Assembly (NCBI GenBank): GCA_955652705.1
Contig: CATPBK010000080.1
Coordinates: 1 to 64,000, forward strand
Source: Candidatus Dormiibacterota bacterium
GTDB taxonomy: Bacteria > Chloroflexota > Dormibacteria > Dormibacterales > Dormibacteraceae
Length of the DNA stretch: 64,000 bases
Reading direction: 5' to 3'
Both the position numbers and the translations under genes were made by a program. Below, one piece after another: positions 8,353 to 16,107 of this stretch (positions within the stretch are counted from its first letter, which is position 1; every line of letters begins with the position of its first letter). Below the pieces are notes generated by a model. That model searched no databases, was not told the DNA's origin, and was given only the letters and a program-made list of their open reading frames with translations.

Positions 8353-9237
8353 ATGGAAGCCGAATATCTCGACGACGAAGAGGTCATCGCCCTCTACAAC
8401 CAGGTCCGGACCGGCCGCAAGCAATGGCCCACCGGCATCTGGAGCTCGCCGGCCGCCCTCCAGTACGCGGTGACCATCTTCGACTACTGGATCCACAACG
8501 TCATGGGCTGGAAGAGCTGGCCCGAGGCCCGCAAGCGGGTGAACCCGGTCCTGCTCGAAGAGCACCGGCTGGCCGACATCGTCGAGCAGGTGCTGGTCCC
8601 AGAGTTCGGCGAGGATTGGCTCGACTTCGAGGTGGTGCTGAACGAGAGCATGCGGCTCTCCGAGGACCAGGAATGGCAGACAGACCTGGCCGACCGCCAG
8701 GAGCGGGTCGAGGCCGCTTTCGAGCACGCCTTCGAGCAGCTGATCGGCTCTACCCAGAAGGAGCCCCGCCTGCTCTCCACCTACCACCGATTCCGGAACC
8801 ACCTGCTCCGCATGTGGAGCGCCTTCCAGGAAGCGCAGGCCGAGCGCGAGAAGGCGCAGCGCGACGCCGCCACCAAGTTCTGGAAGGACCTCCGGCTGGT
8901 GCGGTCAAGCCGGAGCACGAGTGGGGAGACCTGGTCGATCGTCAACCACGAGGACGAGCGGCTGGGCGAGGTTACGATGGTCTGGGGCGAGCCTCATCCG
9001 TACTGCGTCGTGGTCCTCGACGAGCGGCTGCCGGAGGGCGACTGGGAGCAGGTCGTCTACCGCCTGGAACAGGAGGTCTTCATCGAGGAGCCGGGCCTGA
9101 TCAGCTTCGCCATCTGGCACAAGTCGTTCATCGGTGAGTACTACCGCTGCGTGGACTGCGGCGAGCTGCACAGCCAGTTCGACGATGACACGGCAGCTGA
9201 CCTCCGCCTGGACCTGCCCGACGACGAGAACGACTGA
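8353..9237 (+). CDS. Conserved-looking unknown protein with C-terminal CxxC
   Basis: 294 residues from ATG (MEAEYLDDEEVIALYN), preceded by CAGGGA as a weak ribosome site. Rich in Trp and acidic residues. A helical middle with a probable coiled coil (FQEAQAEREKAQRDAATKFW) is followed by a beta-rich domain (VTMVWGEPHPYCVVVLDE) and a possible zinc hook CVDCGELH near the end. No family recognised. The open frame extends further upstream but overlaps the moeB-like gene and lacks coding character there. Confidence 0.75.
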   Translation: MEAEYLDDEEVIALYNQVRTGRKQWPTGIWSSPAALQYAVTIFDYWIHNVMGWKSWPEARKRVNPVLLEEHRLADIVEQVLVPEFGEDWLDFEVVLNESMRLSEDQEWQTDLADRQERVEAAFEHAFEQLIGSTQKEPRLLSTYHRFRNHLLRMWSAFQEAQAEREKAQRDAATKFWKDLRLVRSSRSTSGETWSIVNHEDERLGEVTMVWGEPHPYCVVVLDERLPEGDWEQVVYRLEQEVFIEEPGLISFAIWHKSFIGEYYRCVDCGELHSQFDDDTAADLRLDLPDDEND

Positions 9238-9243
9238 CCCTTG

Positions 9244-9264
9244 CTCCCCCGCTTGACGGGGGAG
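9244..9264. terminator. Inverted repeat between convergent genes
   Basis: CTCCCCC and GGGGGAG form perfect 7-bp arms around GCTTGAC, followed by GTCAGGAGGGGG. It lies in the 51-bp gap between two convergent genes and probably ends transcription from both sides, or is a REP-like palindrome. There is no T-run. Confidence 0.5.
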
Positions 9265-9288
9265 GTCAGGAGGGGGCATGGTAGGCCT

Positions 9289-11547
9289 CTACCGGCAGGT
9301 CAGCGTGTAGTTGCGACCCTCCCAGCGATCCTTGAAGTGGGCGGTCCAGCCCATCACCGCGCCCGGCCGCATTATCTGCGTCGGGAGCTCGGCGACATGG
9401 AAACCGAGCGTCGTGTCAACGGTTGGGCTCTCCCTCCAGGTGGCCCAGTCGTCGGCGCTCCAACGCACTACGGCGGGTTGCTCGAGCTGGATCTTGAAGC
9501 GGCGACCAGCCGCGAAAGTGCGCACCGCGTGGGCGTGGCTCCAGACAAAAGGCGGGTCCTCGGGCGGATCGATGATGCAGCGCCGGCGGACCTGCTCCAG
9601 CTGGTCGCCGGAGCGACCTGTCGCCAGCGAGTTGAGCGTCTTCAAGTATTCGGCGTGGGCCCAGCCCAGCGGCGCCGCCGAGCCGTTGGCGATCCCCGGC
9701 TGGAGGCCACGTTGCGGGATCGCGGGTCCGTCCCAGATCTGCTCCGGCAGCATCAGGCCCGGCCCGGCGAAGGCCTCGAAGGCCCTCACCAGGGCCGCGA
9801 TTTGCTCACCTCGCAGGAGCTCCAGGTGGGCTCGCTCGCCGATCAGCAGCGGCCAGGGGCGACCGACTCCGCCGGCGCCGGCGACCGGCCAGGGACGGCC
9901 GTCCTCCGCCTCCCCGTAACGATCCCCCACGTAGCGCCGCCAGGCCGGGCCGGCCGGTGTGCGGGAGAGGAGCAAGGCGTCGACGAGGGCCAAGCTCTTG
10001 GCCACGGCTGGATGGTGGGCGTCGCGGACGCCATGCCGGACCAGCTCGATGAAGTCGACGCTCAAGACCCCGTCGGCCGGTGCTCCGGCGTCGGGGTCGG
10101 CGGACAGGCGCACGTAGTGGCCGGCCGTCTCCGAGAAGCACCAGGCCTCGACGCGGTCGGCCCAGTAATCGGCGACCGCGCGCAGGTGGGCCGCGGCTAG
10201 GTGATCTCCGGCCTGGTGGGCGAGCTCGGCGGCGGCGACCAGGGCCGCAACGCTCACCGCCAGCGTGGAAGGTGAGAGGCCGCCTGCGTCCTCCCAGCGG
10301 TCGAGCTGCGTGGTGGGCCCGTTCCTGAGCAAATAGATGGCCGCGGGGCGGACCAGCTCGGGGTAGGGATCCCAGTCCAGCGCCTCGGCGAGGGCTAGCT
10401 TCCAGGCCAGGAGTACCGGCAACGCCACCTCGTCGAGCTCGACCGCGCGCCAGTGCGGCCGGCCGTCCAGCGTCCAGTTCTGAGTCCACTCGCCAGTCGG
10501 CCGCTGCACCCGGGCCAGATGCCGGAGGGCGCGCGCCGCAGGCGCCGTGTCGCCCGCGTCGACGAGAGCGCTGGCCTGGTGGTAGAGGTCGCGCGACCAG
10601 ACCAGGTGGTAGACGTGGTTGCCGTCTCGGTTCAGCTCCCCCCAGGGCGCAGCCGGGGCGGCCACAAAGCCGCCGCGGGCGTCCTTGTCCTCCAGGCAGC
10701 GCAGCACGGCCAGCGAGGCTCGCGCCAAGCTGCCGCCATCCCCGCTGACCTGAGCCAGGCGGGGCGGCAGGTCGGGCAGCGCGCTCCAGGCCTTCTCGAA
10801 GGACTGGGTGACCGCGGCCGAGCCCTTGCGGAGCACCTCCAGTGCGATCTCCTCGGCGTCGGCGCGGGCGTGCGCAAAGGCCACAGCGAGCTGGAAAGCG
10901 CCGGCGTGCAGGGCCAGCTCGGCGCCGAGGGTCACGTTGCCCGGACCGGCCCGCCGGTACGTCGCGGACATGGCGCCGTCGGAGTCGTTGAGGTCGACCC
11001 AGAGGTCCGATGCGTCCCGATAGCCGGCGCTGGCCCGGGCGAAGGGGCCGACCATGGCGATGTGGACGTCCCGCTGTCGGGCCAGGAGGACCGGCGGATC
11101 GAGGGCGAGGACTTCCGCTTCGTTGCCTTCACTCCCCGGGACCACATGAGGGGTGGCCATCAGGTAGAGGCGCAGGTCGGGCAGCTCCGGGTTGAAGGCG
11201 CCGGCGATCAGCAGCGCGCTGCGATCGGGGTCGACGACGAAGTCGAGACTCAGGTGGTATTCGTCGTGGGAGCTGAAGACCGAGAAGGCGGGGACGCCGG
11301 GCCGCAGCCAGCGCAGGCTGTGGTCTGCCTCGGCCGCGTCGTCGACCGGCGGTGCGCCCGGCGCGGCGACCAGGAAGCGGAGCTCGTGGAGGGCCGGGTG
11401 GTCGAGGCTCGGAAAGAAGACCTCACTGAGGTTGCCCTGGGCGAGGGTGAACCAGACCTTGCTGTCCAGGCCCGGAGCGGCCCCGAACGCCTGCTTTAAC
11501 CCCGGTCCCCAGGACGGCGGGGCTCCTGGACTTCCGGGCGCCAGCAT
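9289..11547 (-). CDS. Glucoamylase/glucodextranase, GH15 family
   Basis: 752 residues. An N-terminal beta-sandwich domain (about 1-270, with GLDSKVWFTLAQGNLSEVF) precedes an (alpha/alpha)6 barrel. Catalytic acids are expected in AVELDEVALPVLLAW (about residue 369) and LMLPEQIWD (about 600). NHVYHLVWSRDLYHQ and TGEWTQNWTLDG are typical substrate-site segments. It releases glucose from starch or dextrin ends. No signal peptide is visible, so it may act on intracellular glycogen or maltodextrin. The ATG at 11547 is preferred over GTG at 11556 because a -10-like CATACT sits 10 nt upstream. It is divergent from glucose dehydrogenase. Confidence 0.92.
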   Translation of the reverse strand: MLAPGSPGAPPSWGPGLKQAFGAAPGLDSKVWFTLAQGNLSEVFFPSLDHPALHELRFLVAAPGAPPVDDAAEADHSLRWLRPGVPAFSVFSSHDEYHLSLDFVVDPDRSALLIAGAFNPELPDLRLYLMATPHVVPGSEGNEAEVLALDPPVLLARQRDVHIAMVGPFARASAGYRDASDLWVDLNDSDGAMSATYRRAGPGNVTLGAELALHAGAFQLAVAFAHARADAEEIALEVLRKGSAAVTQSFEKAWSALPDLPPRLAQVSGDGGSLARASLAVLRCLEDKDARGGFVAAPAAPWGELNRDGNHVYHLVWSRDLYHQASALVDAGDTAPAARALRHLARVQRPTGEWTQNWTLDGRPHWRAVELDEVALPVLLAWKLALAEALDWDPYPELVRPAAIYLLRNGPTTQLDRWEDAGGLSPSTLAVSVAALVAAAELAHQAGDHLAAAHLRAVADYWADRVEAWCFSETAGHYVRLSADPDAGAPADGVLSVDFIELVRHGVRDAHHPAVAKSLALVDALLLSRTPAGPAWRRYVGDRYGEAEDGRPWPVAGAGGVGRPWPLLIGERAHLELLRGEQIAALVRAFEAFAGPGLMLPEQIWDGPAIPQRGLQPGIANGSAAPLGWAHAEYLKTLNSLATGRSGDQLEQVRRRCIIDPPEDPPFVWSHAHAVRTFAAGRRFKIQLEQPAVVRWSADDWATWRESPTVDTTLGFHVAELPTQIMRPGAVMGWTAHFKDRWEGRNYTLTCR

Positions 11548-11556
11548 GCGGGACAC

Positions 11557-11563
11557 TAGTATG
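11557..11563. promoter_or_regulatory. Overlapping divergent -10 elements, GH15 and glucose dehydrogenase
   Basis: Plus strand TAGTAT (11557-11562) is 8 nt before the dehydrogenase ATG. On the minus strand CATACT (11558-11563) is 10 nt before the GH15 ATG. One ACTAGTAT core therefore seems to serve both directions within a 23-bp gap. Confidence 0.55.
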
Positions 11564-11570
11564 GGCTGCG

Positions 11571-12713
11571 ATGCGAGCCGTCGCCCTCGACAAGCCGAGC
11601 GGCAAGCCCACGCTCCGAACCGACGTCCCCGAACCCACGATCCAGGCCCCCGACGAGCTCCGCATCCGAGTGCTCGAGGTGGGGATCTGCGGCACCGACC
11701 GAGCGATCGTGCGCGGTGAAGGCGGCGTGCCGCCGGCCGGCTCCGACTACCTGGTCCTCGGCCACGAGATGCTCGGACAGGTGGTCGAAACAGGATCGGA
11801 GGCAGCCTCCGATTACAAGGCCGGCGACCTCGTCGTCTGCACGGTCCGGCGTCCCTGCGGGCTGCCCGAATGCCCCACCTGCGCCCATGGCGAGTCCGAC
11901 CTCTGCTACACGGGCAAGTACACCGAGCGCGGGATCGTGGGCGCGCACGGCTACATGACCTCCCGGATCGTGGAATCGACCGACTTCGCGGTGAAGCTGC
12001 CGCCCGAGCTGCGGCCCTATGGCGTTCTGATCGAACCGACCACGGTGGTGGAGAAGGCGATCCTGGAGTCGGTCCTGATCCAGAACCGCCTGGACTGGGT
12101 GCGCAATCTGACCGACGACCAGGAGGCGAACCGGGATTGGCGCTTCGTGAAGCGGGCGCTGGTGGCGGGAGCCGGACCGATCGGGATCATGGCCGCCTTC
12201 GTCCTCATGCTGCACGGGGTGGAGACGCACGTCTCCGACATCAGGCCGCGTGACGGTTACAAGGGACGGCTGGTGGAGTCGATCGGCGGGACCTACTGGA
12301 ACGTGCAGGAGACACCGGTGGAGGAAATCCCGAGCAGCACCGGGTCCATCGACCTGATCGTAGAAGCCACGGGCGTGGCGCCGGTCGCCTGGCAGCTCCT
12401 GAGCGCGCTGGGCGTCAACGGGGTGCTCGTCTTCACCGGCGTGCCGGGCGACCGCGGCGGTGAGCTGGAGCTGGAGGGCGGCCACCTGATGCGCCAGATG
12501 GTGCTCTGGAACCAGGTGGTGCTGGGGTCGGTCAACGCCAACCGCTCTTACTTCCAGCAGGCCGTCAAAGACCTGGGCGAGATGGCCCAGCGCTGGCCGA
12601 AGCAGCTCGCCGGAGTGATCACGGCGCACGTGCCGATCGAGAACTATGAGACCGCCTTGACAGCGCAGCCGGAGGACGAGGTGAAGGCGGTCTTCGACAT
12701 CCCGGGGGAGTGA
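11571..12713 (+). CDS. gdh: Zinc-dependent glucose 1-dehydrogenase (MDR family)
   Basis: 380-residue medium-chain dehydrogenase. N-terminal catalytic domain: GICGTDRAIVRGEGG and LVLGHEMLGQV, plus CGLPECPTCAHGESDLC as structural zinc lobe. Rossmann loop: VAGAGPIGIMAAFVLM. The segment IEPTTVVEKAI and the C-terminal NRSYFQQAVKDL are typical of Sulfolobus/Thermoplasma-type glucose dehydrogenases, which oxidise glucose to gluconolactone with NAD(P)+. The divergent neighbour is a glucose-releasing GH15 enzyme, which supports glucose as substrate. Confidence 0.88.
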   Translation: MRAVALDKPSGKPTLRTDVPEPTIQAPDELRIRVLEVGICGTDRAIVRGEGGVPPAGSDYLVLGHEMLGQVVETGSEAASDYKAGDLVVCTVRRPCGLPECPTCAHGESDLCYTGKYTERGIVGAHGYMTSRIVESTDFAVKLPPELRPYGVLIEPTTVVEKAILESVLIQNRLDWVRNLTDDQEANRDWRFVKRALVAGAGPIGIMAAFVLMLHGVETHVSDIRPRDGYKGRLVESIGGTYWNVQETPVEEIPSSTGSIDLIVEATGVAPVAWQLLSALGVNGVLVFTGVPGDRGGELELEGGHLMRQMVLWNQVVLGSVNANRSYFQQAVKDLGEMAQRWPKQLAGVITAHVPIENYETALTAQPEDEVKAVFDIPGE

Positions 12714-12714
12714 C

Positions 12715-12897
12715 CTAAGACGGAGCCGGGGGTCGCACGCCTCCCTTGCGGCGGAGGTTGCGCAGCCGGGCGGCGGTCGCCTCCTCTCCGTCGGGTCCGC
12801 CGGGCTCGGGGCGACGGCGACGGGTCGTGACCTGCTTCAAAAGCTCGACCTCCGCGCTGGTCAAGGCAACGATGCGCTCGCCGGTCCGCTTCGTCAT
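12715..12897 (-). CDS. Possible small basic protein (60 residues)
   Basis: ATG start, sequence beginning MTKRTGERIVALTSAEVELL, then an Arg/Pro-rich tail. It ends one base after the glucose dehydrogenase stop on the opposite strand. No family recognised and no clear promoter or ribosome site. It could be a real small protein or chance. Confidence 0.35.
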   Translation of the reverse strand: MTKRTGERIVALTSAEVELLKQVTTRRRRPEPGGPDGEEATAARLRNLRRKGGVRPPAPS

Positions 12898-12950
12898 GAT
12901 CGTGCGCTACATCACAACGAACGAGCGGGATTAAATAACCACCTGCTGGC

Positions 12951-12956
12951 TAGAAT
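12951..12956 (+). promoter_or_regulatory. -10 element of tRNA-Ser(GCT)
   Basis: TAGAAT lies 20 bp before the mature tRNA 5' end. No good -35 is seen at the usual spacing. Confidence 0.5.
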
Positions 12957-12976
12957 CGGTTGGCGACCCCGTGTCC

Positions 12977-13069
12977 GGGGAGGTGGCTGAGTGGTCGAAA
13001 GCGCCCGCCTGCTAAGCGGGTAGGGGGTGTGAAACTCCCTCGAGGGTTCGAATCCCTCCCTTCCCGCCA
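12977..13069 (+). tRNA. tRNA-Ser (anticodon GCT)
   Basis: Acceptor GGGGAGG pairs with CCTTCCC (one G-T wobble). Anticodon stem CCCGC/GCGGG surrounds CTGCTAA with GCT at 13011-13013. A long variable arm (class II) and T-arm GAGGG-TTCGAAT-CCCTC follow, with an encoded CCA. It reads AGC/AGU. Confidence 0.97.
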
Positions 13070-13106
13070 GCCGGCCGCCGGCCGGCTGCCGGAGAGTCTT
13101 TCATTT
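13069..13106 (+). terminator. Hairpin and T-rich tail after tRNA-Ser
   Basis: AGCCGGCCG and CGGCCGGCT form 9-bp arms around a single C immediately after the tRNA, followed by TCTTTCATTT. Probable rho-independent terminator, though the tail is not a clean T-run. Confidence 0.55.
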
Positions 13107-13260
13107 AGCGGGCGTTCGCACCGTCGCTGCGCGACGGCGCCCCGCCGTCACTGCAACCCGCGTCCGCCGGCGAACGGGGGTTTCGGAGGCGTTGGAGGGG
13201 CCGATCCGCCGGCGGATGGGGGCTTTGTGGCCAACCTTGGTGCCGCTCGAGCCCCGGTGG
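13107..13260. repeat. Non-coding spacer with palindrome and imperfect direct repeats
   Basis: No gene seen. It contains hairpin CCGTCGC-tgc-GCGACGG, a perfect 14-bp palindrome ATCCGCCGGCGGAT at 13204-13217, and two imperfect direct repeats TCCGCCGGCG followed by GGGGG and TTT. Could be operator or REP-like DNA. Confidence 0.4.
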
Positions 13261-13272
13261 CGTGTATCCGCC

Positions 13273-13278
13273 CATACT
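13273..13278 (+). promoter_or_regulatory. -10 element of cupin gene, leaderless
   Basis: CATACT, then GGCCCG (6 nt), then ATG at 13285. Confidence 0.5.
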
Positions 13279-13284
13279 GGCCCG

Positions 13285-13737
13285 ATGAGTGAGGGAGACA
13301 GCGGCGGCGGCCACGTCGCCGCTCGCGGCGAGGGGAGAGAGCTGTCCGTCGTCGGGAAGCTGCAGGTGTCGGCCGAGCAGAGCGGCGGCGCGTTTGAGGT
13401 CATCCTGTTGCACCCCGGCCCCGCGGCGCCCGCAGGACCGCCGCCGCACGTCCATCGCGAGCGTGACGAGCTCTTTTACATCATCAAGGGCCGCTTCACC
13501 TTCGTCTTGGGGACTCGCGAGTTCGAGGTTCAGGAGGGCGGGACGGTGTTCGTCCCCCGTGGGACACGCCACGGGTTCAAATCCCATCCCGATTCGCAAG
13601 CCCTGCTGATCATCGCGCCCGCCGGTCTCGAGGGCTTCTTTGCCGAGCTCGGCGACGGCCTCGCCGCCGGCAGATCGAACGAGGAGATCCGCGCCGCGCT
13701 CGCAGGCAAGTACGACTCAACCCCCACCGATTTTTAG
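13285..13737 (+). CDS. Cupin-domain protein
   Basis: 150 residues. A single conserved barrel: PPPHVHRERDELFYIIKGRF (cupin motif 1, two His and Glu) and PRGTRHGFKS (motif 2 His), so probably one metal ion is bound. Small quercetinase/pirin-like cupins have this layout, but the substrate cannot be named. The methyltransferase gene follows after 14 bp, so both are likely co-transcribed. Confidence 0.8.
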   Translation: MSEGDSGGGHVAARGEGRELSVVGKLQVSAEQSGGAFEVILLHPGPAAPAGPPPHVHRERDELFYIIKGRFTFVLGTREFEVQEGGTVFVPRGTRHGFKSHPDSQALLIIAPAGLEGFFAELGDGLAAGRSNEEIRAALAGKYDSTPTDF

Positions 13738-13751
13738 GACTGCTTGGACCG

Positions 13752-14534
13752 ATGGGTTTGGATTGGGGCGTCGGGCGCTACGAAACCACAGCGGAGGAAC
13801 TCTCTCCGGTGGCTGCCGCGGTGGTTGAGCGGGCGGCGATCTCGTCGGGGGACAGGGTTGTCGACGTCGGCTGCGGCACCGGCAATGCCGCGCTCCTGGC
13901 TGCGCAACGAGGCGCCCAGACAACCGGCGTCGACCCGGCGGCCCGCCTCCTCGAGGTTGCGCGTTCCCGAGCCGCGGAGAGCGGCGTCACTGCCACATTC
14001 GTCCAGGGCGACGCCGCATCGATACCCGTCGCAACGGCCGGTGCAGATGTCGTGCTCTCGATATTCGCCGTGATCTTCGCTCCCGATCCTGGGGCGGCTG
14101 CGGCTGAGATGGCACGGGTGACCGCCCCTGGAGGCCGCATCCTGCTGACCGCTTGGATTCCCGAGGGTGCCATCCAGGATTGTGTCGGCATCTTCCAGAA
14201 GGCGGTTGCGGCGGCAATCGGGCGGCCTGCCGGCCCGCCCCCCTTTGCCTGGCACGAACAGAGCGCGCTGGCGAGTCTCTTTGCTCCCCACGGCTTCTCG
14301 GTTGCGGTTGAACCGGAAGAGCTCGTTATCACGGCATCGTCGGCGCGCGAGTACCTGGCGATCCAGGGCCGGGACCATCCCATGTCGATCGCCGGCCGAG
14401 CCCTACTCGAATCGCGCGGCGAGGCGGAAGGAGTCGGGGGGCGTGCGCTTGCCGTCCTGGAAGCGGCCAACGAGGATCCGACGGCTTTCAGGGTGACAAG
14501 CCGCTACGTGGTCGCCACCGCCACTAGAGCCTGA
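13752..14534 (+). CDS. SAM-dependent methyltransferase, class I
   Basis: 260 residues. Rossmann motif I VVDVGCGTGNAALLAAQRG, acidic motif II TGVDPAARLL, then GDAASIPVATAGADVVLSIF and the post-motif APGGRILLTAW. Resembles UbiE/Methyltransf_11 small-molecule methyltransferases. ATG start. Substrate unknown; the upstream cupin may act on the same compound. Confidence 0.85.
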   Translation: MGLDWGVGRYETTAEELSPVAAAVVERAAISSGDRVVDVGCGTGNAALLAAQRGAQTTGVDPAARLLEVARSRAAESGVTATFVQGDAASIPVATAGADVVLSIFAVIFAPDPGAAAAEMARVTAPGGRILLTAWIPEGAIQDCVGIFQKAVAAAIGRPAGPPPFAWHEQSALASLFAPHGFSVAVEPEELVITASSAREYLAIQGRDHPMSIAGRALLESRGEAEGVGGRALAVLEAANEDPTAFRVTSRYVVATATRA

Positions 14535-14585
14535 ATTAAGGAGACTCAGCTCGAACTGAGTGGAAACCGGGCGCACCCCTGAGGG

Positions 14586-14607
14586 TTCGAAAAGTATCCA
14601 CGACACC
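14586..14607 (+). repeat. 22-bp dispersed repeat, copy A
   Basis: Begins TTCGAAAAGTATC. Identical over 22 bp to copy C (16108-16129) and 18/22 to copy B (15351-15372). It is followed at 14613-14645 by a nested inverted repeat: outer arms ATACCGCA/TGCGGTAT, inner arms TGCG-tca-CGCA. Confidence 0.75.
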
Positions 14608-14703
14608 GCGCCATACCGCACCCTGCGTCACGCAAGTTGCGGTATCCGTTCCAAGCAACCACAAAGCGCGACTGAGTCTAGCCACTGGCGCAACGCGCTT
14701 AGC

Positions 14704-14724
14704 GTGGTGTATGGTGGTGTATCC
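14704..14724 (+). promoter_or_regulatory. vapBC promoter with tandem GTGGTGTAT repeats
   Basis: Two tandem GTGGTGTAT units lie just before the antitoxin ATG. The first includes TATGGT (14710-14715), a -10-like element 9 nt before the start. The repeat is a plausible site for VapB autorepression. Confidence 0.5.
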
Positions 14725-14931
14725 ATGCGCACGAATGTGGAGCTCAATGACCGCCTCGTCGCCGAGGTGATGCGCCGGTACCGACTCAGGACAAAGCGCG
14801 AGGCGGTCGACCTGGCCCTGCGGCGACTGATTGATGAGCCACTCGAACCGCACGAGGCACTGGCGTTGGAGGGATCCGGCTGGGATGCCAACCTTGAGGA
14901 GCTGCGCGAATCGCGAACGACCCCGAGCTGA
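14725..14931 (+). CDS. vapB: VapB-type antitoxin (ribbon-helix-helix)
   Basis: 68 residues: MRTNVELNDRLVAEVMRRY, then TKREAVDLALRRLI, the signature of VapB/DUF2191 antitoxins. The N-terminal half binds DNA as a dimer; the C-terminal tail (LEGSGWDANLEELRE) blocks the VapC toxin. It overlaps vapC by four bases (CTGA). Confidence 0.88.
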   Translation: MRTNVELNDRLVAEVMRRYRLRTKREAVDLALRRLIDEPLEPHEALALEGSGWDANLEELRESRTTPS

Positions 14932-15332
14932 CCCTGGTCGATACCTCCGCTTGGGTCGAATTCCTACGTGGCACCGGAAGCCCAGTGGCGATTCAGCTCA
15001 GAGGTCTCCTGAAGGACCGGGCACCGCTTGCCACTACGGAGCCAATCGTGATGGAGGTGCTTGCCGGCGCCCACGACGACAAACATCTCCGCCTTCTCCG
15101 CCAGCTCGTCCTCGGCGGCCAGTTGCTCCCCGTTCGCGGGCTGGCCGACTACGAAGAGGCCGCGGCCGTTTATCGCACCTGCCGCAGAGCCGGGCTCACG
15201 GTCCGGCGATTGGTCGACTGTCTGATAGCCGTCGTCGCGATCGATGCCAACGTGATCCTGCTGCAGGCTGACAGGGACTTTGCGCTCATAGCGCAGCGAA
15301 CCGCGCTTCGTCTCGTGGCGCCGGCCCCCTGA
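14928..15332 (+). CDS. vapC: VapC-type PIN-domain ribonuclease toxin, CTG start
   Basis: 134 residues. PIN acidic residues are visible: Asp in LVDTSAW near residue 4, Glu in IVMEVLAG (about 41), Asp in LVDCLIA (about 97) and QADRDF (about 115). The frame opens only after a TGA at 14895-14897 and holds no ATG, GTG or TTG before the essential first Asp. The first canonical start, GTG at 14982, would delete the catalytic N-terminus. CTG at 14928, overlapping the antitoxin TGA as CTGA, is the only sensible start. Confidence 0.88.
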   Translation: MTLVDTSAWVEFLRGTGSPVAIQLRGLLKDRAPLATTEPIVMEVLAGAHDDKHLRLLRQLVLGGQLLPVRGLADYEEAAAVYRTCRRAGLTVRRLVDCLIAVVAIDANVILLQADRDFALIAQRTALRLVAPAP

Positions 15333-15350
15333 GCTCCGCAATCGCCTGAG

Positions 15351-15372
15351 CTCGAAAAGTATCTACGATGCC
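15351..15372 (+). repeat. 22-bp dispersed repeat, copy B
   Basis: CTCGAAAAGTATC followed by TACGATGCC; 18 of 22 bases match copies A and C. It sits 18 bp after the vapC stop. Confidence 0.65.
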
Positions 15373-15385
15373 CCGCCACCGAGGC

Positions 15386-15530
15386 GGAGCCTCGGGGGCG
15401 GAGACCCTGCGCGAAGCGCAGGGACTCCATTATTTATTGGATGGCTCGCGCCCGAGGATGTCCCTGTGGGACATCGCCTCCACCCTCGGCGCGCCTCGCG
15501 CGCCGGGCCGCGCCGTGCGCGGCCTCAGGG
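15386..15530. repeat. Tandem multi-hairpin element, copy 1
   Basis: Begins GGAGCCTCGGGGGC. Four inverted repeats in order: CCCTGCGC-gaa-GCGCAGGG (15405-15423), GATGTCCC-tgt-GGGACATC (15457-15475), GGCGCGC-ctc-GCGCGCC (15488-15504), GGCCGCGC-cgt-GCGCGGCC (15506-15524). Could be a structured RNA or a REP/MITE-like DNA element. Confidence 0.7.
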
Positions 15531-15549
15531 GAAGGGTCCTTTCAATTTC

Positions 15550-15697
15550 GGAGCCTCGGGGGCCGAGATCCGGCGCTATGCGCCGGGACTCCATTTCCGT
15601 TAGTGGACTCGCGCCCGTGGATGTCCCTGGTGGACATCGCCTCCCCCCTCGGCCCGCCTCGCCGGCCGGCCGCTCCGTGCGCGGCCTGAACTGAGGG
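15550..15697. repeat. Tandem multi-hairpin element, copy 2
   Basis: Same order of hairpins as copy 1. Hairpin 1 is CCGGCGC-tat-GCGCCGG (15570-15586), with a T-A pair of copy 1 replaced by G-C. Hairpin 2 keeps GATGTCC/GGACATC. Hairpin 3 is GGCCCGC-ctc-GCCGGCC, with one G-C pair flipped and one mismatch. Hairpin 4 keeps GGCCGC/GCGGCC. Confidence 0.7.
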
Positions 15698-15747
15698 GTC
15701 GTTCTGAAGTCGCGCTCGACGCGGCTCCGGGAAAACGTCCTCGCGGA

Positions 15748-16056
15748 TCAGGCGTCGGGCTGATGTAGGGCGCCCTCCCGGTCGCGGAAGAAGACCGTCA
15801 CTTCCTCATAGACTCCGCCAGCATTCACCGCACGATGCGGGCGCGCGGTCGGCTCGTCCCAGCCGACCTGGCCCGGGACCACGATCACCTGAACTCTCTC
15901 CGCAGCGTCGCGGTATTGGAGCTCGAGGGCGTCTCCGTGGAGAACGACGGTCACGCGGTGAAAGGGGTCGACGTGCCAGTGCATAGCTTCGCCGGGCTCC
16001 ATTCGGAGACGGCGCACGAGCGTCGTCCCCCTCTCGAAAAGAACCTCCTCACGCAT
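15748..16056 (-). CDS. Small cupin-like protein
   Basis: 102 residues from ATG (MREEVLFERGTTLVRRL). MEPGEAMHWHVDPFHRVTVVLHG is a cupin motif with two His; a later GWDEPTARPHRAVNAG supplies the second half-motif His. Function unknown. The minus-strand CATAAT 7 nt before ATG is a near-consensus leaderless -10. Confidence 0.78.
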   Translation of the reverse strand: MREEVLFERGTTLVRRLRMEPGEAMHWHVDPFHRVTVVLHGDALELQYRDAAERVQVIVVPGQVGWDEPTARPHRAVNAGGVYEEVTVFFRDREGALHQPDA

Positions 16057-16063
16057 GGATCCG

Positions 16064-16069
16064 ATTATG
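16064..16069 (-). promoter_or_regulatory. -10 element of small cupin gene, leaderless
   Basis: Minus strand CATAAT, then CGGATCC (7 nt), then ATG at 16056. Confidence 0.6.
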
Positions 16070-16107
16070 CCCGCCCACACGGGACCAATTTGGAGTCGAA
16101 GCGAGAG

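Larger units (their letters stand above)
15333..15747. other. 415-bp gene-free stretch holding repeats and hairpins
   Basis: No credible coding frame. It holds repeat copy B, then a hairpin CCGAGGC-gga-GCCTCGG, then two tandem copies of a four-hairpin element. Confidence 0.6.

Noticed and set aside
15386-15697. CRISPR array
   Set aside because: There are only two long copies in tandem, with no short regular repeats and unique spacers, and no cas genes.
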